In this document: in pieces, positions 43,967-49,788 of the stretch
Layout of the letters: every line of letters begins with the position of its first letter
How positions within the stretch are numbered: the first letter of the stretch is position 1
Source of the DNA: Rhodocyclaceae bacterium
GTDB taxonomy: Bacteria; Pseudomonadota; Gammaproteobacteria; Burkholderiales; Rhodocyclaceae
Direction: 5' to 3'
Length of the DNA stretch: 49,788 nt
Assembly: GCA_028687645.1 (NCBI GenBank)
Contig: JAQTZQ010000010.1
Location: 1-49,788 of the forward strand
The notes under the pieces: model-generated
What the model was told of the DNA's origin: nothing
The model's input: the letters and a program-made list of their open reading frames with translations, nothing else
The model's database searches: none
Program-made: the position numbers and the translations under genes

Positions 43967-45984
43967 TCTGTGGCCACCTCAGCAAGAAGCGCAGCAATCT
44001 CCGACTCAACCTGCTTCAGTTCCGCATCGATGTCATGCAGCTTGCGCGGCGGCACGTACTGGTAGAAGAAGCGATTGAAGTTGATTTCGTAACCGACAAT
44101 GCCCACGCCGTTGTCAGTTTTGTCCACGTAGGACTGGTCGATCCAGGCATCGGGAATGTGGGGCAGCACCTCGCGGGCGAAGTAGTCCCGGGTATCCTCA
44201 AGGAGCGGTACGTTTTCGTAGTCAGTCAGGCCGCTGTCTGCAACGGTATTCCCGTCCGCATCAATGACTGGCTCACCTTCCGTATCGCGGATACCGAAGG
44301 CATTGACCAGCGCCTTGAGGAAGGGCTTGCCAACCTTACCAACGGCAGTATCCCTCTTTACCGCCTCATCCGCGAAGGATTCAGCCCAGGCGAATGGGTG
44401 TATTGAGCCGATATGCGGATTTAAGGCTCGCATCCATGCAGTCTGTTGATCGGGCGTGAGCTTGCCCCAGGCCTTCTCGCTTTCAAGGCGGTTCATCGTT
44501 TCCGCATTGATGTGAAGCGACATGCGCAACGGACGCAGTACACGGATGCGGCGGTAGCCGAATCGACGATAGTCGAGCATGCGACTGAGTTCGCCACTCT
44601 CTGCGGACGAGTACACTTCCACGATTTGTCGCCTCTGATCGTCGCTGATAATTCGGCGCTTGTTGCCCTCGTTTTTGATTGAGGTCCAAAGTCCCGTGGC
44701 GTTGATCAGTTGAACCTGATGACGCCGATGTTCCGGCTTCTTGTTGGAGAGAACCCAGAGATAAGTGCCAATGCCGGTGCGGAAGAATATTTCCGTCGGC
44801 AGCGCCACAATGGCATCGACCAGATCGTTTTCCAAAAGCCAACGGCGAATTTCGGATTCCCCTGACCCAGCGCCACCGTTAAAAAGGGGGGAGCCTGAAA
44901 GAACAATGGTTGCGCGGCCACCTCCCAACTCGGGCAGTTCCAGCTTGTCGGCCAGATGCAGCAGGAATAGCATAGAGCCGTCATTGATGCGGGGCAGGCC
45001 AGGGCCAAAGCGACCGTTGTAGCCCTTCTCGGTGTGCTCTGTGTTGACGAACGCAGCGTCTTTCTCCCATTTTTTGCCGAAAGGCGGATTGGAGAGGCCA
45101 TAGTGAAACCGCTCTCCCGCAAACTGATCATTGGAAAGCGTGCTGCCCAGTCGGATGTTTTTCGATAGGTCGCGGCCCGGATCGGATTCCAGCGTGCGCA
45201 GCAACATACTGGCCAGGCAGACGGCGTGAGTTTCCGGCTCAAGCTCTTGTCCATAAGGAACAAGCACAGGAGGAACCTTGGAATGATTGCCGTACTCAGC
45301 AACATGGCTCATGGCATCTGTCAGGAATCCGCCCGTGCCACAGGTCGGGTCATATAGGGTACGAATCAGGCCGGGATTGGACTCGAACAGAGCATCGTCC
45401 GGGTCAAGCAAAAGCGCAGTGGATAGATGCACCACGTCGCGGGGCGTCATGAAATCCTCGGCACCTTCGTTGACCTCGGCACCAAAGCGGCGGATCAGGT
45501 GCTCGTAGAGGTTGCTCATCACGCGATCCGGTACCGCTACCGGATGAAGGTCGATTCCGGCGAAGTTTTTGCAAATCTTGAAGAGTACACCGGCCTTGTC
45601 GAGCCGGATGATGGTGTTCGAGAAATCGAACTGCTCGAAAATGATCCTGGCGTTGTCCGAAAAGTGCGCAATGTAATCCTGAAGGTTCTGGCGGGTCTTG
45701 GTGCTACCCAAGCTGTCCAAGGCGTATTCGGACGTGTTGTAAAACGGGTAGCGGGTGGCCTGCCGAAGCACCAGATCAAGGTCGATCCCCGCATCCTTGA
45801 AAGTGGCGTAGCTTTCGCGGACGCCTTCGCGTGTCGGTTCCAGCACACATTCCAATCGACGCAGCAAGGTAAACGGCAGAATGATCTTGCCGAAATCCGT
45901 GTGCTTGAAATCACCCCAAAGGTCTTCGGCGTTTTTCCAGATGAAATCCGCCAGCGATGCGCCTGAGCCTGTCTGTTCTGCCAT
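43963..45984 (-). CDS. hsdM: Type I restriction-modification N6-adenine methyltransferase subunit (copy 2)
   Basis: 673 residues, closely similar to copy 1 from the third residue on (EQTGSGASLADF). DPTCGTGGF (about 212) and NPPF (about 298) are intact. The region after about residue 510 is the most divergent part between copies. AGGGAAAA precedes ATG. Transcription appears to start from a CTTCAG-17-TACAAT promoter (46057-46029) rather than from the operator-flanked promoter of copy 1. Confidence 0.97.
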   Translation of the reverse strand: MAEQTGSGASLADFIWKNAEDLWGDFKHTDFGKIILPFTLLRRLECVLEPTREGVRESYATFKDAGIDLDLVLRQATRYPFYNTSEYALDSLGSTKTRQNLQDYIAHFSDNARIIFEQFDFSNTIIRLDKAGVLFKICKNFAGIDLHPVAVPDRVMSNLYEHLIRRFGAEVNEGAEDFMTPRDVVHLSTALLLDPDDALFESNPGLIRTLYDPTCGTGGFLTDAMSHVAEYGNHSKVPPVLVPYGQELEPETHAVCLASMLLRTLESDPGRDLSKNIRLGSTLSNDQFAGERFHYGLSNPPFGKKWEKDAAFVNTEHTEKGYNGRFGPGLPRINDGSMLFLLHLADKLELPELGGGRATIVLSGSPLFNGGAGSGESEIRRWLLENDLVDAIVALPTEIFFRTGIGTYLWVLSNKKPEHRRHQVQLINATGLWTSIKNEGNKRRIISDDQRRQIVEVYSSAESGELSRMLDYRRFGYRRIRVLRPLRMSLHINAETMNRLESEKAWGKLTPDQQTAWMRALNPHIGSIHPFAWAESFADEAVKRDTAVGKVGKPFLKALVNAFGIRDTEGEPVIDADGNTVADSGLTDYENVPLLEDTRDYFAREVLPHIPDAWIDQSYVDKTDNGVGIVGYEINFNRFFYQYVPPRKLHDIDAELKQVESEIAALLAEVATE

Positions 45985-46028
45985 TTTTTTCCCTGCCCGC
46001 TATCGAGCCAAAGTTTGTTGCGATGATG

Positions 46029-46057
46029 ATTGTATTTATGCGAAAAACATTCTGAAG
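46029..46057 (-). promoter_or_regulatory. Promoter of hsdM2, weak CTTAGG-like
   Basis: Leftward CTTCAG 46057-46052, 17-nt spacer, TACAAT 46034-46029. The -35 has two changes from CTTAGG, so family membership is uncertain, but spacing and -10 fit. It overlaps the stop region of the small gene upstream. Confidence 0.45.
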
Positions 46058-46058
46058 T

Positions 46059-46220
46059 TTAAGCACGTCCCTCGTCACTGAGCACTTCAAGATCAACGTC
46101 AGCCACAGCCCTTTGAGCCCGCATAAAGGAAAGCATCTCGTCTACGGCAGCCACAGCATCTGCATTGTGGTTACTTTCTGCTGGCAAAAGATCGGCCACG
46201 GCCTCGCTGTCAATAAACAT
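46059..46220 (-). CDS. Small acidic protein, 53 residues
   Basis: ATG 46220 overlaps the end of the preceding small gene by 11 nt. The product is acidic and helical (FIDSEAVADLLPAES, AAVDEMLSFMRAQRAVADVD). Too short for family assignment. Gene order and frame fit an operon of three. Confidence 0.5.
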   Translation of the reverse strand: MFIDSEAVADLLPAESNHNADAVAAVDEMLSFMRAQRAVADVDLEVLSDEGRA

Positions 46221-46347
46221 CAATGTCTTTTTCCAACTCCCGCCGCTCAGCCCTCAGATGCCAGGCAAGAAGGCGCGAAAACACAAAACGACCTGCCGCC
46301 ATCAGCAGGAAGAAGAAGACAAATTGCGCCCAGAGTTCCACGATCAA
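46210..46347 (-). CDS. Small membrane protein, 45 residues
   Basis: TTG 46347 overlaps the upstream stop as TTGA. One hydrophobic segment (LWAQFVFFFLLMAAGRFVF) is followed by a basic then acidic helix (HLRAERRELEKDIDVY). Probably an inner-membrane single-pass protein. The same TTGA coupling is used elsewhere in this element, which supports it. Confidence 0.6.
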   Translation of the reverse strand: MIVELWAQFVFFFLLMAAGRFVFSRLLAWHLRAERRELEKDIDVY

Positions 46348-46823
46348 GCCGCCAATAACTCAACGGCCAGCGGCATGACTCTTGAATTCAGGGCTTCTCG
46401 CGTGACCGGGTAGCACAGGCCGTTGCACATAAAATGAAAAATCTCCCGCGTCTCGCTGGACTTTTCCAAGTGACTGATCAGCCGCATGCGCCGCCAATCC
46501 GGCTTGCCGTCGATGGGCAGCACCTTGACCATGTAGCTTTCGCCGATGACCGGATCAAGGCGGGGCAGGGCGAGGCCGATATGAGATGCCGTAATCTGCT
46601 CGCCGTCCACATCAACCACGGCAACCGTCTCAAGCATCGGCAAGACGTGGCCGAACTCGAACTCGTGGCGCGATAACCAATCCCGGTGCGCTTCTACCGG
46701 ATCAGGCCAGCGCCGGAAATTCTCGCCAGTGAGATTGTTGAACACCGTCGAGACAGCATCCGGCAGGCCAGAGATGAGCATTTTCCCGCCGACGATCAGA
46801 AAATGGGTGTTGGATGATGCCAA
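46344..46823 (-). CDS. Hypothetical protein
   Basis: 159 residues, ATG 46823 about 26 nt from the predicted transcript start. Mixed alpha/beta, with RRWPDPVEAHRDWLSRHEFEF and VIGESYMVKVLPIDGKPDW (in parts). Unassigned. First gene of a three-gene operon. Confidence 0.68.
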   Translation of the reverse strand: MASSNTHFLIVGGKMLISGLPDAVSTVFNNLTGENFRRWPDPVEAHRDWLSRHEFEFGHVLPMLETVAVVDVDGEQITASHIGLALPRLDPVIGESYMVKVLPIDGKPDWRRMRLISHLEKSSETREIFHFMCNGLCYPVTREALNSRVMPLAVELLAA

Positions 46824-46855
46824 TTTGTATCCCCTGAAAAAATTGCTATGACAGA

Positions 46856-46884
46856 ATTCTAGCTGTTCGCCGCCACCGCCTAAG
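46856..46884 (-). promoter_or_regulatory. CTTAGG-family promoter
   Basis: Leftward TCGCTTAGG with CTTAGG 46884-46879, 17-nt spacer, TAGAAT 46861-46856. The box contains the stop codon of the upstream gene (GCT TAG G). Confidence 0.78.
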
Positions 46885-47395
46885 CGATTTTCTGCCGCTG
46901 CCGATCGACAGCAACATCAACATCCTCGGGCGCATCCTCCCAATCGACGTGATTTGGGTTTCGCATCGCGAAAATGGCAACATCCTTGGCGCACATCCGA
47001 GCACGCAGCCAGGCATAACGCGCCGCGATAGCCTCCAGATCGCTGGGCAGATCGGGTACCGCCTCAGCAAGAAGCGCCTCAGAATCGCACGGGGATTTTG
47101 TGCCAGGCACGGACATATCCAGATGGGCAGGATGCGCCATCCAGTGAGTGGCCATATAAGCCTCTTGAGGCTGATAAAAATTCGGCGCGAGATCGTCTAT
47201 AGGGAGGTCAAACACCTGCTGGCCGGCGAACTCGACGCCACCGGTGTACACCAAAACGCGCTCGTACTCGTCGCGATCCGGCAAGCGATCCAAAAACGAA
47301 ATCCACGCCGGGTTGGCGGCGGTTTTCGGGCGCTCGGCTGCCGGGACATAGCGTTTTTCGATGCTGGCCAAGAAACTTTCGACGGTGTTTTCCAT
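46880..47395 (-). CDS. DUF551-like protein
   Basis: 171 residues. WISFLDRLPDRDEYERVLVYTG at about 31-52 (as WISFLDRLP, RVLVYTGG) and ATHWMAHPAHLDM near 82-94 match the DUF551 pattern W-I----RLP...THWM--P found in phage proteins. The C-terminal half is helical. The N-terminal 30 residues are extra. Function unknown. Confidence 0.75.
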   Translation of the reverse strand: MENTVESFLASIEKRYVPAAERPKTAANPAWISFLDRLPDRDEYERVLVYTGGVEFAGQQVFDLPIDDLAPNFYQPQEAYMATHWMAHPAHLDMSVPGTKSPCDSEALLAEAVPDLPSDLEAIAARYAWLRARMCAKDVAIFAMRNPNHVDWEDAPEDVDVAVDRQRQKIA

Positions 47396-47429
47396 GATTT
47401 TTTTCCTTTAATCGGTTATTGACATCTTG

Positions 47430-47458
47430 ATATTAGCGAGTTCGTTTCAACACCTAAG
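47430..47458 (-). promoter_or_regulatory. CTTAGG-family promoter
   Basis: Leftward ACGCTTAGG with CTTAGG 47458-47453, 17-nt spacer, TAATAT 47435-47430. The DNA between here and 47571 has only tiny frames (for example a 23-residue one at 47495-47566) that I cannot support. Confidence 0.72.
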
Positions 47459-47571
47459 CGTTATTTGAGCCGCCAATTTCGCCGCAAAAACCGGTTACTT
47501 GAAGGCATGGATGAGCGGCGCATCGCTCGCCACATCGAAGACGGAAACGATATGTACGTCGTTCATAACTT

Positions 47572-47853
47572 TTATGCGTTTTCATAGTACACGCCATAGG
47601 CAAGCGTGTTGCCAGGTGCGCGGGACACGTCCAGCAATAGCGAATCATCCTTGGCTAAAACGGGAAAATCTTTCGCGAGCAGCGCCTTCAATTCCTCCCG
47701 GCCCTCGCCGATGGTTTTGCCTTCGCTGACCTTTCCCATTTTTTTGATGGCAAGATAAACCGTCAGTGCTTCGTATGACGGTTTTATAAAACCTAACCCA
47801 CCAAAATAGACCACAAACACGAATAAAGCCGCTTTTAGCGTTTGCCCAAACAT
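47572..47853 (-). CDS. Small membrane-anchored hypothetical protein
   Basis: 93 residues from ATG 47853 (GGGAAACC upstream). Residues about 6-22 are hydrophobic (KAALFVFVVYFGGLGFI), then a soluble acidic/basic helical region (GEGREELKALLAKDFPVL). Likely exported or inner-membrane anchored by its N-terminus. Unassigned. Confidence 0.65.
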   Translation of the reverse strand: MFGQTLKAALFVFVVYFGGLGFIKPSYEALTVYLAIKKMGKVSEGKTIGEGREELKALLAKDFPVLAKDDSLLLDVSRAPGNTLAYGVYYENA

Positions 47854-47932
47854 AAGGTTTCCCAATCCAATAATGTTGCCATTCGGCGGGAAGGCGGACG
47901 CCCAAGCAAAACCGCCCTGTGCCGCCGTCCCG

Positions 47933-49788
47933 TTATGCCGCTTCTTTCAAATCCTCATCAATCGCGCCAATGTCACCTTTGGAAAGATCAAGCGCCTGTT
48001 CGATTTCGCGCTGGCGTACCTGCAACTGCTCAAAGCGATCTTGCTTGTCGAACGGCTTGTTCACCTCGGCATGAATCGCATCGCGGCGGGTGATAGTGCG
48101 CTGGCGATGATCCTCTGCCTCGCTAACCATGTGCGCCACTGAACCGGCAGTGGCCAGCGTGAAGAGCTTTCGGGCGGCTTCCGCATTCGAGGTCACCATG
48201 CCGACGTTGATTTCGGCGTTGCCGCGCAAGGTATAGGTACGCGCGTTCACGAGGGATTCCATGACAATCGAAAAGTGGCCAATAGAACCCAAGGTGATTC
48301 TTTCCCCGAAATTCCGCTGGCCGCGTGTGACTTTGGCAATCGCCAGCGCCATTTCGTTTTCGTCGCGACAGACGATGCCTTGGATGATCGCGGATTGTGC
48401 GCTGGTTTGCTGCATCGTGGCCAGGTCACGGTTAAGGTTCTCAACGCGATTTCCAATCTGATCAAGGCGGCTCGGCATGTTTGCCAGTTCCTGTTTATTG
48501 CGCCAAATCTGCTGGCCCCACTGCGTTTTCAGGATGGAAAGTTTCGCCAGTTCGGTATCAATCGCGGTCTTTTCCAGCACCATCGGATTGCCGGAAGCCA
48601 AGGCTTTCACTTCTGCATAGCTCAGTGCAGCCAGTTCGATATCTTCGGCGCTGCGGATACCGTTATCGCCTTGCATGATTTGGGTCACGAAGCGCAGTTT
48701 GCTTTCAAGGCATTGCCAGATATAGGCATCAAAACTCGATTCAGTGGCATAACGATAGATCGCCACGGCGGCGTTCTGGTTGCCCTGGCGCACGATACGG
48801 CCTTCGCGCTGCTCAACATCGCTCGGACGCCACGGCGCGTCGAGGTGATGCAAGGCAATCAGGCGGTTCTGAATGTTGGTGCCCACGCCCATTTTCGCGG
48901 TACTCCCCAGGACCACCCGCACCACACCATCACGAACCGCTGAAAACAGCGTTTCCTTGGCCGCGTCGGAATCGTAATCGTGGATGAAGGCAATCTGATC
49001 AGCCGGAATGCCGCGCAGCATCAGCTTGTCGCGCAAGTCGTTATAGGCACTGAAGCTGCCATCATTGCGCGGTGTCGAAAGATCGCAAAACACCGCTTGG
49101 GTACCGAGATTGGCGGCGCTTTCCTGCCAGATGCGGTGCACATTATTGGCACAGGTCGCAATCTTGCTGTCGGTCTCGTCGGCGGCGCTGGCATCCACCA
49201 GGCGCATGTCGAGCGCTGCCTTCCGGCCATCGTTGGTAATGGCCAGCATATTGTCCTCGTCGGGCGTTACTGCGCCGTTGCGCACGTCTTCAGCACGCGA
49301 CACGAGGCTGGCAACAAAGGAGCGCAGCGCCGCTGAAGGTTTGATAACGCAGGTTTCCCGTGCCGCCATCGGTACCGGCAGTTGCAGCATGTCCGCCGTG
49401 CGAATGTCGGCCACTTGGCGGAACAAACCCATCAGTTCGGGCAGATTGATAAACCGGGCAAAGCGCGTCTGCATGCGGTAACCGCTACCGTCCGGGGCCA
49501 ATTCAAGCGCGTTCACCGACTCCCCAAAATTGCCGGCCCACGTATCGAAATGATCCAGATTGGCGGCATCCAGGGCGCGAGGCTGCAAAAAGCGCTGCAT
49601 CGCGTGCAGTTCGGCCATGCTGTTTGACACCGGCGTACCGGTCATGAACACCACCCCGGCCTTTTGATCGTGCTTGGCCATCACATAGCGCGTTTTCACG
49701 AACATATCGAAAGCGCGTTCGGAATTCGTATTGGGCAACCCGGCAATCCGACTCATTTTAGTGAAACGGAATAAATTTTTGAATGCGT
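47933..49788 (-). CDS. SNF2-type helicase of large plasmid/phage methylase-helicase family, 5' end outside window
   Basis: The frame stays open to the window edge, so about 618 C-terminal residues are seen and no start is visible. FKNL and TKM near the edge are the sequence after DEAH motif II. Then VVFMTGTPVSNS (motif III), LGSTAKMGVGTNIQ and HLDAPWRPSDVEQREGRIVRQGN (motifs V and VI, in part) and a long coiled-coil C-terminus. Such proteins usually exceed 1500 residues and often carry an N-terminal N6-methylase domain; whether this one does cannot be seen. Confidence 0.9.
   Translation of the reverse strand, partial: AFKNLFRFTKMSRIAGLPNTNSERAFDMFVKTRYVMAKHDQKAGVVFMTGTPVSNSMAELHAMQRFLQPRALDAANLDHFDTWAGNFGESVNALELAPDGSGYRMQTRFARFINLPELMGLFRQVADIRTADMLQLPVPMAARETCVIKPSAALRSFVASLVSRAEDVRNGAVTPDEDNMLAITNDGRKAALDMRLVDASAADETDSKIATCANNVHRIWQESAANLGTQAVFCDLSTPRNDGSFSAYNDLRDKLMLRGIPADQIAFIHDYDSDAAKETLFSAVRDGVVRVVLGSTAKMGVGTNIQNRLIALHHLDAPWRPSDVEQREGRIVRQGNQNAAVAIYRYATESSFDAYIWQCLESKLRFVTQIMQGDNGIRSAEDIELAALSYAEVKALASGNPMVLEKTAIDTELAKLSILKTQWGQQIWRNKQELANMPSRLDQIGNRVENLNRDLATMQQTSAQSAIIQGIVCRDENEMALAIAKVTRGQRNFGERITLGSIGHFSIVMESLVNARTYTLRGNAEINVGMVTSNAEAARKLFTLATAGSVAHMVSEAEDHRQRTITRRDAIHAEVNKPFDKQDRFEQLQVRQREIEQALDLSKGDIGAIDEDLKEAA

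Noticed and set aside
46113-46358. Plus-strand frame in the interval upstream of hsdM2
   Set aside because: Two small minus-strand genes with coupled starts explain this stretch better.

Overview
This window looks like accessory DNA from a large plasmid or plasmid-like element of a pseudomonad-phylum host, most likely a betaproteobacterium. That host call is an inference from moderate G+C, SD-led overlapping genes, PRTRC/ParM-type partitioning and the gene families present. I see no rRNA, tRNA, recognisable replication initiator or housekeeping genes.

Layout. 0.3-9.4 kb (+): a complete type I restriction-modification operon (hsdM, four cargo genes, hsdS, hsdR), followed directly by an ISL3-family transposase with no visible left end and a truncated PIN toxin. 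10.9-13.4 kb (-): a two-part Cas4-like iron-sulfur nuclease and a ParM/ParR-type segregation operon. 13.4-14.8 kb: gene-free DNA with ACGTG repeats and a chain of hairpins. 14.8-31.9 kb (+): about 30 mostly small genes in seven or so operons, including a C5 DNA methyltransferase, an extended NAD-dependent DNA ligase, a nucleotidyltransferase inside a 46-bp inverted repeat, a PrlF/YhaV toxin-antitoxin pair and many phage/plasmid DUF families. 32.0-33.2 kb: two CRISPR arrays of different repeat type with no cas1/cas2 or effector genes. 33.2-37.3 kb (-): more small genes, a DUF1778/GNAT toxin-antitoxin pair and a DnaQ-like exonuclease. 37.4-46.0 kb (-): a second type I system, paralogous to the first but with different specificity domains and different cargo (including a Fic protein). 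46.0-49.8 kb (-): small genes and the 3' part of a very large SNF2-type helicase that runs off the window.

The strongest unexplained signal is a promoter family. Fifteen sites on both strands have a CTTAGG-like -35 element (12 with exact CGCTTAGG), exactly 17 nt of spacer, and a -10-like hexamer. They head nearly every backbone operon (partition, Cas4-like nuclease, methyltransferase, ligase, small-protein operons) but not the restriction or toxin-antitoxin cargo. One of them drives no gene; about 83 nt downstream it reaches a strong terminator, which predicts a small RNA with an exposed CCUCC segment. This suggests one element-wide regulon under a single unidentified factor, with defence and addiction modules inserted as independently controlled cargo.

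The two restriction systems face each other as inverted repeats around about 28 kb, so recombination between them could invert the interior and exchange hsdS.
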